Assembly: GCA_937975725.1 (NCBI GenBank)
Contig: CALJUL010000071.1
Span: 1 to 27,618, forward strand
Origin: an uncultured Pseudoxanthomonas sp.
Lineage (GTDB): Bacteria; Pseudomonadota; Gammaproteobacteria; Xanthomonadales; Xanthomonadaceae
Length of the DNA: 27,618 bases
Direction: 5' to 3'
Made by a program: the position numbers and the translations under genes. Shown piece by piece: positions 7,234 to 14,849 of the stretch. Numbering within the stretch: the first letter of the stretch is position 1; each line of letters opens with the position of its first letter. The notes below the pieces were generated by a model. That model was not told where the DNA came from, did not search any database, and was given only the letters and a program-made list of their open reading frames with translations.

Positions 7234-7238
7234 ACAAT
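7233..7238 (+). promoter_or_regulatory. possible promoter (-10) for rpsH
   Basis: TACAAT directly abuts the hairpin tail at 7206-7233. A 17-nt spacer puts GGCACA (7210-7215) at -35, matching only the last three consensus bases. If used, the rpsH leader would be about 117 nt and would contain two further hairpins: 7268-7273 with 7278-7283, and 7289-7293 with 7300-7304. Confidence 0.4.
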
Positions 7239-7361
7239 GTACGGCTCCCGCGGCCAGGCCGGGGGAGGGCCGGGGATCCGGCCGCCCACCTGGGGGCTTC
7301 CAGGCACAACCCAAGATTTTCGCGAAAGCGGATATCGGTGCTACTCATAAGGCAGACTCTA

Positions 7362-7760
7362 ATGAGCATGACTGATCCCATCGCCGACATGCTGGTGCGC
7401 ATTCGCAATGCCGCCGCTGTCGGCAAGCCGACGGTGAAGATGCCGTCCTCCAAGATCAAGACCTCGATCGCCAACGTCCTGAAGTCGGAAGGCTACGTCG
7501 GCGACGTCCGCGTGACCAAGACCGAGAACAACAAGGCCGAGCTGGAAATCGTCCTGAAGTACTTCGAAGGCAAGCCGGTCATCGAGAAGCTGAGCCGCGT
7601 GTCCCGCTCGGGCCTGCGCCAGTACCGCGGCAAGGCCGAACTGCCGAAGGTCCTCGGCGGCCTCGGCGTCGCCATCATCTCCACCTCCAAGGGCATCATG
7701 ACCGATGCGCAGGCCCGTGCGGCCGGCGTCGGTGGCGAAGTCCTGTGCTTCGTGGCCTAA
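7362..7760 (+). CDS. rpsH: 30S ribosomal protein S8
   Basis: The 132-residue product reads MSMTDPIADMLVRIRNA and ends in the conserved QARAAGVGGEVLCFVA. S8 binds the central domain of 16S rRNA and, in E. coli, is the translational repressor of the spc operon. The frame stays open upstream to 7224, but that region is non-coding leader; ATG 7362 matches the family start, with a second Met two codons later. It is 207 bases from rpsN, so in this genome S8 may head its own transcription unit. Confidence 0.96.
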   Translation: MSMTDPIADMLVRIRNAAAVGKPTVKMPSSKIKTSIANVLKSEGYVGDVRVTKTENNKAELEIVLKYFEGKPVIEKLSRVSRSGLRQYRGKAELPKVLGGLGVAIISTSKGIMTDAQARAAGVGGEVLCFVA

Positions 7761-7776
7761 GCGAAGGAGCCCACAC

Positions 7777-8304
7777 ATGTCCCGCGTAGCCAAGAAGCCG
7801 ATCAGCCTGCCCAAGGGCGTTGAGCTGAACACCCAGGGCGAGTCCCTGAACGTCAAGGGCCCGAAGGGCGCCCTGTCCATCGCCAAGCCCGCCGGCGTCG
7901 ACCTGAAGGTCGAGGACGGCGTGGTCAACCTGTCGCCGGCGACCCCGGGCGACGACGCCATCACCGGCACCATCCGCGCGATCCTGGCCAACATGGTCAA
8001 GGGCGTGTCGGAAGGCTTCGAGCGCAAGCTCGAGCTGGTCGGCGTGGGTTACCGCGCCGCAATGCAGGGCAAGGACCTGAACCTGTCGTTGGGTTATTCC
8101 CACCCGGTGGTGTTCCAGACCCCGGAAGGCATCACCATCGCCACCCCGACCCAGACCGAAATCGTGGTGCAGGGCGCCGACAAGCAGCGCGTCGGCGAAG
8201 TCGCCGCCAAGATCCGCGGTTTCCGTCCGCCGGAGCCCTACAAGGGCAAGGGCGTGAAGTACTCCGACGAAACCATCATCCGCAAGGAAGCGAAGAAGGC
8301 GTAA
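7777..8304 (+). CDS. rplF: 50S ribosomal protein L6
   Basis: The 175-residue product contains the two L6 repeats and the signature EPYKGKGVKYSDETIIRKE at its end. L6 lies near the factor-binding site and contacts the sarcin-ricin region. AAGGAG at 7764-7769 is seven bases before ATG 7777, which begins MSRVAKKPISLPKGVE as expected; the longer open frame upstream overlaps rpsH and is not used. The gap to rpsH is 16 bases. Confidence 0.97.
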   Translation: MSRVAKKPISLPKGVELNTQGESLNVKGPKGALSIAKPAGVDLKVEDGVVNLSPATPGDDAITGTIRAILANMVKGVSEGFERKLELVGVGYRAAMQGKDLNLSLGYSHPVVFQTPEGITIATPTQTEIVVQGADKQRVGEVAAKIRGFRPPEPYKGKGVKYSDETIIRKEAKKA

Positions 8305-8333
8305 GCACGCCTTCGGCTTCGAGGACACAGATC

Positions 8334-8690
8334 ATGAGCATCAAGAACACCGCCCGCCTGCGCCGTGCCAAGTCGACCCGCGCGCACATCCGCGAGCTCG
8401 GCGTGCCGCGTCTGTCGGTGCTGCGCACCGGCCAGCACATCTACGCCCAGTTGTTCACCGCCGACGGCGCCAAGGTCATCGCCTCCGCCAACACCCTGCA
8501 GGCTGACGTCAAGGAAGGCCTGAAGAACGGCAAGAACAGCGACGCGGCCGCCCGTGTAGGCAAGATCCTCGCCGAGCGCGCCAAGGCGGCGGGCATCGAG
8601 AAGATCGCCTTCGATCGCTCGGGCTACCGCTTCCACGGCCGCATCAAGGCGCTGGCCGACGCCGCCCGCGAGGGTGGCCTGCAGTTCTGA
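8334..8690 (+). CDS. rplR: 50S ribosomal protein L18
   Basis: The 118-residue product has the L18 landmarks RLSVLRTGQHIYAQLFTADG and FDRSGYRFHGRIKALADAAREGGLQF. L18 binds 5S rRNA together with L5. GAGGA at 8320-8324 is nine bases before the ATG. A 157-nt gap with two strong hairpins follows before rpsE, unlike the near-contiguous arrangement in E. coli. Confidence 0.98.
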   Translation: MSIKNTARLRRAKSTRAHIRELGVPRLSVLRTGQHIYAQLFTADGAKVIASANTLQADVKEGLKNGKNSDAAARVGKILAERAKAAGIEKIAFDRSGYRFHGRIKALADAAREGGLQF

Positions 8691-8698
8691 TTTCCCCG

Positions 8699-8749
8699 GG
8701 CCGGGGGCGCAAGCCTCCGGCCTGGTCTCGCCGGCGCGAGATGCGCCGG
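8699..8749 (+). promoter_or_regulatory. tandem hairpins between rplR and rpsE
   Basis: The first hairpin pairs 8699-8708 with 8713-8722 (10 bp including one G-U) around a GCAA tetraloop of the GNRA class. The second pairs CCGGCGC (8731-8737) with GCGCCGG (8743-8749). Neither has a U-run, so a simple terminator is unlikely; mRNA processing, stability or a protein-binding leader are possible. Confidence 0.45.
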
Positions 8750-8847
8750 GCACGTCCGCTCTTCTGCAGCGGCCGCCGCTCCACCGCTACACACCACAAC
8801 CATAAGCGGCAGCAGCCGTACATATCCCAAAAACCAAGGAATTCGAA

Positions 8848-9390
8848 ATGGCAGAAGAGCGTCAGCCGCGGGGTCGCGATCGCGACCGTAACCGCGAAGA
8901 GAAAGTCGACGACGGCATGATCGAGAAGCTGGTCGCGGTCAACCGCGTCAGCAAGACCGTCAAGGGCGGTCGCCAGTTCACCTTCACCGCGCTGACGGTG
9001 GTGGGCGACGGCAACGGCAAGATCGGTTTCGGCTACGGCAAGGCGCGCGAAGTGCCGGTCGCCATCCAGAAGTCGATGGAATACGCCCGCAAGGGCATGC
9101 TGAACGTCGACCTGAACAACGGCACCCTGTGGCACCCGGTGAAGGCCGGCCACGGCGCGGCGCGCGTGTTCATGCAGCCGGCCTCTGAAGGTACGGGCGT
9201 GATCGCCGGCGGCGCCATGCGTGCCGTGCTGGAAGCGGTGGGCGTGAAGAACGTGCTGGCCAAGGCCGTCGGTTCGCGCAACCCGATCAACCTGGTCCGC
9301 GCTACGCTGAAGGGCCTGAGCGACATGCAGTCGCCGTCGCGCATCGCGGCCAAGCGCGGCAAGAAGGTGGAGGAACTCCTCAATGGCTAA
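8848..9390 (+). CDS. rpsE: 30S ribosomal protein S5
   Basis: The 180-residue product is longer than E. coli S5 (167) because of a charged N-terminal extension (about residues 1-20, Arg/Asp/Glu-rich). The S5 double-stranded RNA-binding domain (EKLVAVNRVSKTVKGGR, GDGNGKIGFGYGKA) and the C-terminal domain (SEGTGVIAGGAMRAVLE, VGSRNPINLVRATL) are intact. S5 contributes to decoding fidelity. AAGGAA at 8835-8840 precedes ATG 8848 by seven bases. The gene overlaps rpmD by eight bases. Confidence 0.98.
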   Translation: MAEERQPRGRDRDRNREEKVDDGMIEKLVAVNRVSKTVKGGRQFTFTALTVVGDGNGKIGFGYGKAREVPVAIQKSMEYARKGMLNVDLNNGTLWHPVKAGHGAARVFMQPASEGTGVIAGGAMRAVLEAVGVKNVLAKAVGSRNPINLVRATLKGLSDMQSPSRIAAKRGKKVEELLNG

Positions 9391-9574
9391 CGAGTCCAAC
9401 AAGACCGTCAAGGTGCGCCTGGTGCGCGGCCTGCGTGGTTCCCAGTCGCGCCACCGCCTGTCGGTGAAGGCGCTGGGCCTGAACAAGCTGAACGACGTGC
9501 GTGAACTGAAGGACAGCCCGCAAGTGCGCGGCCTGATCGCCAAGGTCCACTACCTCGTCAAGGTCGAGGAGTAA
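9383..9574 (+). CDS. rpmD: 50S ribosomal protein L30
   Basis: The 63-residue product has the L30 core KVRLVRGLRGSQSRHR followed by LGLNKLND and ends GLIAKVHYLVKVEE. L30 is a small ferredoxin-like protein of the large subunit. Its ATG lies inside the end of rpsE, with GGAGGA at 9369-9374 within rpsE as the ribosome binding site, so translational coupling is likely. Confidence 0.97.
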   Translation: MANESNKTVKVRLVRGLRGSQSRHRLSVKALGLNKLNDVRELKDSPQVRGLIAKVHYLVKVEE

Positions 9575-9579
9575 TCAAC

Positions 9580-10017
9580 ATGCGTCTGAATACGTTGAAG
9601 CCCGCCGAGGGCGCCCGCACCGAGCGCACCCGCGTCGGCCGCGGTATCGGTTCCGGCCTGGGCAAGACCGCCGGTCGCGGCCACAAGGGCTCGTTTGCGC
9701 GTGCCGGCAAGGGCAAGATCAAGGCGAAGTTCGAAGGCGGCCAGATGCCGCTGATCAAGCGCCTGCCGAAGGTCGGCTTCCGCTCCAAGCTGAAGGGCGA
9801 TACGGCCGAAGTGCTGTCGTATCACCTGGACAAGCTGCAGGCCGGCGAGATCGACTTCGCCGCGTTGCGCGCCGCCAAGCTGGTGCCCAGCACCGCCAAG
9901 CGCGCCAAGATCGTCAAGAAGGGCGAGCTGACCAAGGCGTTCGTGCTGAAGGGCGTGGCCGCCACGGCCGGTGCCAAGGCCGCCATCGAGGCTGCCGGCG
10001 GCAGCGTGCAGGAGTAA
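9580..10017 (+). CDS. rplO: 50S ribosomal protein L15
   Basis: The 145-residue product shows the glycine/arginine-rich N-terminus of L15 (RVGRGIGSGLGKTAGRGHKG) and the segment FEGGQMPLIKRLPKVGF. L15 is a late large-subunit assembly protein deep in 23S rRNA. GAGGAG at 9566-9571, within the end of rpmD, is eight bases before the ATG. Seven bases separate it from secY. Confidence 0.98.
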   Translation: MRLNTLKPAEGARTERTRVGRGIGSGLGKTAGRGHKGSFARAGKGKIKAKFEGGQMPLIKRLPKVGFRSKLKGDTAEVLSYHLDKLQAGEIDFAALRAAKLVPSTAKRAKIVKKGELTKAFVLKGVAATAGAKAAIEAAGGSVQE

Positions 10018-10024
10018 CTGACGC

Positions 10025-11383
10025 ATGGCGCAGGGTAATGCCGCCAGCGCGCTGGCAGGCGCGGGCAAGTTCACCGAACTCCGCCAACGCCTGCTGTTCG
10101 TGGTGGGCGCGCTGATCGTCTACCGGATCGGCTGCTTCGTGCCGGTGCCGGGCGTCAATCCCGATGCCATGCTCGCGATGATGCAGGCGCAGGGCGGCGG
10201 CATCGTGGACATGTTCAACATGTTCTCGGGCGGCGCTCTGCACCGCTTCAGCATCTTCGCGCTCAATGTCATGCCCTACATCTCGGCGTCGATCGTGATG
10301 CAACTGGGCGTGCACATCTTCCCAACGCTGAAGGCGTTGCAGAAGGAAGGCGAGTCCGGCCGCCGCAAGATCACCCAGTACTCGCGCATCGGCGCCGTGC
10401 TGCTGGCGGTCGTGCAGGGCGGCAGCATCGCCACCGCGCTGCAGAACCAGGTCGCCCCGGGCGGCATGCCGGTGGTATACGCGCCGGGCATGGGCTTCGT
10501 GCTGACCGCGGTGGTCGCGCTGACCGCCGGCACCATCTTCCTGATGTGGCTGGGCGAGCAGGTGACCGAGCGCGGCATCGGCAACGGCGTTTCGCTGATC
10601 ATCTTCGCGGGCATCGTGGCGGGCCTGCCGGGCGCGGTCATCCAGACCATCGGCGCGTTCCGCGACGGCACCATGAGCTTCATCTCGCTGCTGGTGATCG
10701 TGCTGGTCGTGCTGGCCTTCACCTTCCTGGTGGTGTTCGTGGAGCGCGGCCAGCGCAGGATCACGGTGAACTACGCGCGCCGCCAGGGCGGCCGCAACGC
10801 GTACATGAACCAGACCTCGTTCCTGCCGCTGAAGCTCAACATGGCCGGCGTGATCCCGCCGATCTTCGCCTCCAGCATCCTGGCCTTCCCGGCCACGCTG
10901 GCGATGTGGTCCGGCCAGAACGGCGCGGCCACCACCTGGCTGCAGCGCATCTCCAATGCGCTGGCCCCGGGCGAACCGCTGCACATGATCGTGTTCGCGG
11001 CGATGATCATCGGCTTCGCGTTCTTCTACACGGCGCTGGTGTTCAACTCGCAGGAAACCGCCGAGAACCTGAAGAAGTCGGGCGCGCTGATCCCGGGCAT
11101 CCGTCCTGGAAAGGCCACGGCCGACTACGTGGACGGCGTGCTGACCCGGCTGACCGCGATCGGCTCGTTGTACCTGGTGGCGGTCTGCCTGCTGCCGGAA
11201 GTGATGCGCACGCAACTGGGCACCTCGTTCTACTTCGGCGGCACCTCGCTGCTGATCGTGGTGGTGGTGGTGATGGACTTCATCGCGCAGATCCAGGCGC
11301 ACTTGATGTCCCACCAGTACGAGAGCCTGCTGAAGAAAGCCAACCTGAAGGGTGGCTCGCGGGGCGGCCTGAGCCGCGGTTGA
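10025..11383 (+). CDS. secY: protein translocase subunit SecY
   Basis: The 452-residue product is the channel subunit of the SecYEG inner-membrane translocon. Family landmarks are VPVPGVNP after the first membrane segment, the FNMFSGGALHRFSIFALNVMPYISASI plug and second-segment region, YSRIGA, and GNGVSLIIFAGIV; about ten hydrophobic segments follow the usual spacing. The cytosolic loop with RRITVNYARRQGGR matches the ribosome/SecA contact loop. AGGAG at 10010-10014 is ten bases before the ATG. It is the last gene before a 348-nt gap that in E. coli holds rpmJ. Confidence 0.98.
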   Translation: MAQGNAASALAGAGKFTELRQRLLFVVGALIVYRIGCFVPVPGVNPDAMLAMMQAQGGGIVDMFNMFSGGALHRFSIFALNVMPYISASIVMQLGVHIFPTLKALQKEGESGRRKITQYSRIGAVLLAVVQGGSIATALQNQVAPGGMPVVYAPGMGFVLTAVVALTAGTIFLMWLGEQVTERGIGNGVSLIIFAGIVAGLPGAVIQTIGAFRDGTMSFISLLVIVLVVLAFTFLVVFVERGQRRITVNYARRQGGRNAYMNQTSFLPLKLNMAGVIPPIFASSILAFPATLAMWSGQNGAATTWLQRISNALAPGEPLHMIVFAAMIIGFAFFYTALVFNSQETAENLKKSGALIPGIRPGKATADYVDGVLTRLTAIGSLYLVAVCLLPEVMRTQLGTSFYFGGTSLLIVVVVVMDFIAQIQAHLMSHQYESLLKKANLKGGSRGGLSRG

Positions 11384-11731
11384 TATACAATGCGGGGCTT
11401 TCCCGCACCAGCCCGGCCGTCCTCGGCCGGCTGACTTAGATGGGCGGCCCCCGCGGCGATCCGGCGCGGGGGTGCGAACCGGCCAGTCCCTGCGCCAGAG
11501 TAGCGCGGGCGGGCAGGGGAGGGGCCACAGCCCCCGATCCTGACCAGGCGGGTTCCGGCGCCGGAGCATGGGCACACTCCCCATGCCGGGTCCACCGCCG
11601 GCGTTGCCGGCGCGGACTTCCAAGGAATCCCGGGTCCTGCTACAATTTCCAGTTCACTCCGCCTGTCTGCGCGCGATTCCCGCCCGGGATGACCGTACAC
11701 GGGCCAATACTCACAGTTGGAGAGCCGCGTC
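11384..11731 (+). promoter_or_regulatory. hairpin-rich gap between secY and rpsM; no rpmJ
   Basis: No L36 (rpmJ) is encoded on either strand. Perfect stems are: 11391-11396 with 11402-11407; 11413-11419 with 11424-11430; 11448-11455 with 11465-11472; 11521-11525 with 11530-11534; 11566-11572 with 11580-11586; and 11596-11602 with 11606-11612 (triloop GTT). Downstream, TTCCAA (11618-11623), a 17-nt spacer and TACAAT (11641-11646) form a possible promoter with a leader of about 79 nt before rpsM. TACAAT also occurs at 11386-11391 without a matching -35. Confidence 0.45.
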
Positions 11732-12088
11732 ATGGCGCGTATTGCAGGTGTCAACCTGCCTGCCCAGAAGCATGTCTGGGTCGGTTTGCAAAGCATCTAC
11801 GGCATCGGCCGTACCCGTTCCAAGAAGGTCTGCGAAGCCGCCGGCGTCGCCTCGACCACCAAGATCCGCGACCTGTCGGAGCCGGAAGTCGAGCGCCTGC
11901 GCGCCGAAGTCGGCAAGTACGTGGTCGAGGGCGACCTGCGCCGCGAAGTCGGCATCGCGATCAAGCGCCTGATGGACCTGGGCTGCTACCGCGGCCTGCG
12001 CCACCGCCGCGGCCTGCCGCTGCGCGGCCAGCGCACCCGCACCAACGCCCGTACCCGCAAGGGTCCGCGCAAAGCCATCAAGAAGTAA
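11732..12088 (+). CDS. rpsM: 30S ribosomal protein S13
   Basis: The 118-residue product begins MARIAGVNLPAQKHVWVGLQ and ends in the arginine-rich tail RGQRTRTNARTRKGPRKAIKK that contacts the P-site tRNA. S13 forms the main bridge to L5. It heads the alpha operon. In E. coli S4 represses this operon at a pseudoknot overlapping the rpsM start; the leader here is different and I could not recognise that fold. GGAGA lies about ten bases before the ATG. Confidence 0.98.
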   Translation: MARIAGVNLPAQKHVWVGLQSIYGIGRTRSKKVCEAAGVASTTKIRDLSEPEVERLRAEVGKYVVEGDLRREVGIAIKRLMDLGCYRGLRHRRGLPLRGQRTRTNARTRKGPRKAIKK

Positions 12089-12100
12089 GGGGCGACCATC

Positions 12101-12493
12101 ATGGCCAAGCCAGCTGCTGCCAAAGTCAAGAAGAAGATCAAGCGCGTCATCACCGACGGCGTCGCCCACGTCCACGCTTCGTTCAACAACACCATCGTCA
12201 CCATCACCGACCGCCAGGGCAACGCGCTCTCGTGGGCGACCTCGGGTGGCGCCGGTTTCCGCGGTTCCCGCAAGTCCACGCCGTTCGCCGCGCAGGTGGC
12301 CGCCGAGAAGGCCGGCCGCGCCGCGCTGGATTACGGCGTGAAGTCGCTGGAAGTCCGCATCAAGGGCCCGGGTCCGGGCCGTGAATCGGCCGTGCGTTCG
12401 TTGAACAACGTCGGCTACAAGATCACCAACATCATCGACGTGACGCCCATCCCGCACAACGGGTGCCGTCCGCCGAAAAAGCGTCGCGTCTAA
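12101..12493 (+). CDS. rpsK: 30S ribosomal protein S11
   Basis: The 130-residue product carries GVAHVHASFNNTIVTITDRQGN, SSx-like GFRGSRKSTPFAAQ and the conserved end IPHNGCRPPKKRRV. The Asn-Gly in that tail is the site converted to isoaspartate in E. coli S11. S11 lies in the platform near the E-site. AAGGGG overlaps the rpsM stop and precedes the ATG; the gap is 12 bases. Confidence 0.98.
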   Translation: MAKPAAAKVKKKIKRVITDGVAHVHASFNNTIVTITDRQGNALSWATSGGAGFRGSRKSTPFAAQVAAEKAGRAALDYGVKSLEVRIKGPGPGRESAVRSLNNVGYKITNIIDVTPIPHNGCRPPKKRRV

Positions 12494-12507
12494 GGGGGCG
12501 ATAAGAA

Positions 12508-13137
12508 ATGGCTCGTTATATCGGTCCTACCTGTAAGCTCGCGCGCCGCGAAGGCGCCGACCTGTCGCTCAAGTCCCCGGCCCGCGCCCTCGACTCCAAG
12601 TGCAAACTGGAGCAGAAGCCCGGCCAGCACGGCGCCACCGCCCGCAAGGGCAAGCTGTCCGACTACGCCACCCAGCTTCGCGAGAAGCAGAAGGTCAAGC
12701 GCATCTACGGCCTGCTGGAGCGCCAGTTCCGCAACTACTACAAGAAGGCCTCGACCAAGAAGGGCAACACCGGCGAGAACCTGCTGCAGTTGCTGGAAAC
12801 CCGCCTGGACAACGTGATCTACCGCATGGGCTTCGCGGTGACCCGTCCGGCCGCCCGCCAGTTGGTCTCGCACCGCGGCGTGCTGGTCAACGGCAAGCCG
12901 GTCAACCTGCCTTCCTACCAGGTCAAGGCCGGCGACGCGATCGCCCTGTCGGAAAAGGCCCAGAAGCAGCTCCGCGTGCAGGAGTCGCTGACCGTCGCCG
13001 AACAGCTCGACCTGAACCCGTCGTGGGTCGAAGTCGACGCCAAGAAGTTCAGCGGCGTGTTCAAGTCCGTGCCGGTGCGCTCGGACCTGCCTGCCGACAT
13101 CAACGAAGCGCTGATCGTCGAGTTGTACTCGAAGTAA
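12508..13137 (+). CDS. rpsD: 30S ribosomal protein S4
   Basis: The 209-residue product starts MARYIGPTCKLARREGADL and contains the S4 RNA-binding fold (LETRLDNVIYRMGFAVTRPAARQLVSHRGVLVNG). Cysteines are at residues 9 and about 32 only, so the four-cysteine zinc site of some S4 proteins is absent. S4 nucleates small-subunit assembly and regulates the alpha operon in E. coli. It ends LIVELYSK. It is followed by a 50-nt spacer with a hairpin before rpoA. Confidence 0.98.
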   Translation: MARYIGPTCKLARREGADLSLKSPARALDSKCKLEQKPGQHGATARKGKLSDYATQLREKQKVKRIYGLLERQFRNYYKKASTKKGNTGENLLQLLETRLDNVIYRMGFAVTRPAARQLVSHRGVLVNGKPVNLPSYQVKAGDAIALSEKAQKQLRVQESLTVAEQLDLNPSWVEVDAKKFSGVFKSVPVRSDLPADINEALIVELYSK

Positions 13138-13149
13138 TTCATTCACGCA

Positions 13150-13167
13150 CCCCCGGGAGACCGGGGG
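13150..13167 (+). promoter_or_regulatory. GNRA hairpin between rpsD and rpoA
   Basis: CCCCCGG (13150-13156) pairs with CCGGGGG (13161-13167) around a GAGA tetraloop. There is no U-run. It lies just upstream of the rpoA ribosome binding site (AGGAG near 13172), so it may set mRNA stability or rpoA expression relative to the ribosomal proteins. Confidence 0.4.
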
Positions 13168-13187
13168 ACCGCAGGAGACAAAGCAAC

Positions 13188-14186
13188 ATGACGGGTATTA
13201 CTCAGCAAGTGCTGCGCCCCCGCGGCCCGCAGATCGAGCGCCTGACCGGCAACCGCGCCAAGGTGGTCATCGAACCGCTGGAGCGCGGCTACGGCCACAC
13301 GCTCGGCAATGCGCTGCGCCGCGTGCTGCTGTCGTCGATCCCCGGCTTCGCGATCACCGAAGTCGAGATCGACGGCGTGCTGCACGAATACAGCACCATC
13401 GAAGGCATGCAGGAAGACGTGCTGGAAGTGCTGTTGAACCTGAAGGATGTGGCCATCCGCATCCACTCCGGTGACTCCTCCACCTTGAGTCTGGCCAAGC
13501 AGGGCCCGGGCGTGGTGACCGCCGGCGACATCAAGACCGACCACAACGTCGAGATCCTGAATCCGGAACTGGTCATCTGCAACCTGACCAAGGACACGGC
13601 GCTGAACATGCGCCTGAAGATCGAGCGCGGCTTCGGCTACCAGCCTGCCGCCGCCCGCCGCCGCCCGGACGAAGAGACCCGTGCCATCGGCCGCCTGGTG
13701 CTGGACGCCTCGTTCTCGCCGGTCCGCCGCGTCGCCTACGCGGTGGAAGCCGCGCGCGTCGAGCAGCGCACCGACCTGGACAAGCTGGTCCTGGACATCG
13801 AGACCAACGGCACGATCGACGCCGAGGAAGCCGTGCGCACCGCCGCCGACATCCTCAGCGACCAGTTGTCGGTGTTCGGCGACTTCACGCACCGCGACCG
13901 CGGCGCGCCGAAGCAGGCCGCCAGCGGCGTCGACCCGGTGCTGCTGCGTCCGATCGACGACCTGGAACTGACCGTGCGTTCGGCCAACTGCCTGAAGGCC
14001 GAGAGCATCTACTACATCGGCGACCTGATCCAGAAGACTGAAGTCGAGCTGCTCAAGACCCCGAACCTCGGCAAGAAGTCGCTGACCGAAATCAAGGAAG
14101 TCCTGGCCCAGCGCGGCCTGTCGCTCGGCATGAAGCTGGAGAACTGGCCGCCGGCCGGCGTCGCCCAGCACGGCATGTTGGGCTGA
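13188..14186 (+). CDS. rpoA: RNA polymerase subunit alpha
   Basis: The 332-residue product has the N-terminal dimerisation domain (about 1-235, with GYGHTLGNALRRVLLSSIPG) and the C-terminal domain (about 250-320). Arg264, Asn267, Cys268 and Lys270 in TVRSANCLKAE match the E. coli residues that bind UP elements and contact CRP. The linker contains RGAPKQAASG. The same frame is open far upstream through rpsD, but ATG 13188 follows AGGAG and matches the family start. Very similar to Xanthomonas RpoA as I recall it. Confidence 0.98.
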   Translation: MTGITQQVLRPRGPQIERLTGNRAKVVIEPLERGYGHTLGNALRRVLLSSIPGFAITEVEIDGVLHEYSTIEGMQEDVLEVLLNLKDVAIRIHSGDSSTLSLAKQGPGVVTAGDIKTDHNVEILNPELVICNLTKDTALNMRLKIERGFGYQPAAARRRPDEETRAIGRLVLDASFSPVRRVAYAVEAARVEQRTDLDKLVLDIETNGTIDAEEAVRTAADILSDQLSVFGDFTHRDRGAPKQAASGVDPVLLRPIDDLELTVRSANCLKAESIYYIGDLIQKTEVELLKTPNLGKKSLTEIKEVLAQRGLSLGMKLENWPPAGVAQHGMLG

Positions 14187-14371
14187 TGAAGCACCAAGGG
14201 GGCTCCCGCGTTTGCGCGGGAGCTTCCCTGCAACACCTACGCCGACGGGCCTGAAGGCCCGCGGCATTCCGGTCAAGGACGGCCGGTACGGACCACCCGC
14301 AGTCCACTGTTCCAACGCCAGGATGGCGACAGCGAAATCCAACGTCCCACCATTCACCAGGAATCCATCCC
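14187..14371 (+). promoter_or_regulatory. rpoA-rplQ spacer with hairpins
   Basis: GCTCCCGCG (14202-14210) pairs with CGCGGGAGC (14215-14223) around TTTG, and CGGGCC (14246-14251) pairs with GGCCCG (14256-14261) around TGAA. No U-run follows either, so they are not typical terminators. In E. coli this gap is about 40 bases; here it is 185. No convincing promoter is seen. Confidence 0.4.
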
Positions 14372-14743
14372 ATGCGCCACCAGAAAGCCGGCCGCAAGTT
14401 CAGCCGCACCAGCGCCCATCGCGAAGCGATGTTCCGCAACATGGCCGCCTCGCTGATCAAGCACGGCCTGATCAAGACCACCCTGCCGAAGGCCAAGGAA
14501 CTGCGCCGCGTCGCCGAGCCGCTGATCACCCTCGGCAAGGTCGACGGCGTCGCCAACCGCCGCCTCGCCTTCTCGCGCCTGCGCGACAAGGAAGCCGTCG
14601 GCACCCTGTTCACCACCCTCGGCCCGCGCTACCAGGCGCGTCCGGGCGGCTACCTGCGCATCCTGAAGTGCGGTTTCCGCGCCGGCGACAATGCGCCGAT
14701 GGCCTACGTGGAACTGGTCGACCGTCCGGAAGCCGCCGAATAA
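14372..14743 (+). CDS. rplQ: 50S ribosomal protein L17
   Basis: The 123-residue product reads MRHQKAGRKFSRTSAHREAMFRNM and ends APMAYVELVDRPEAAE, the standard L17 pattern (E. coli 127). L17 lies near the tunnel exit of the large subunit. AGGAA precedes the ATG. It is the last gene of the S10-spc-alpha cluster and is followed 25 bases later by a strong intrinsic terminator. Confidence 0.98.
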   Translation: MRHQKAGRKFSRTSAHREAMFRNMAASLIKHGLIKTTLPKAKELRRVAEPLITLGKVDGVANRRLAFSRLRDKEAVGTLFTTLGPRYQARPGGYLRILKCGFRAGDNAPMAYVELVDRPEAAE

Positions 14744-14768
14744 CCGGCCTTCCCGCGACAGCGACAGC

Positions 14769-14800
14769 AAAAACCCCGGCCCCGAGCCGGGGTTTTTGTT
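14769..14800 (+). terminator. intrinsic terminator of the ribosomal cluster
   Basis: An A-run (14769-14773), the stem CCCCGGC (14774-14780) with GCCGGGG (14786-14792) around CCCGA, then TTTTTGTT. With A-run and T-run paired the stem reaches 12 bp. The symmetric A and T tracts would allow it to work in both directions. Confidence 0.92.
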
Positions 14801-14849
14801 TGGGGCGCTCCGCCGCCCCGGCGCGAAGGGATGCGGCATCTGGCCGCGG

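Noticed and set aside
12600..14186. A long upstream extension of RpoA
   Set aside because: The extra codons overlap rpsD in another frame; ATG 13188 with AGGAG gives the family-standard N-terminus.
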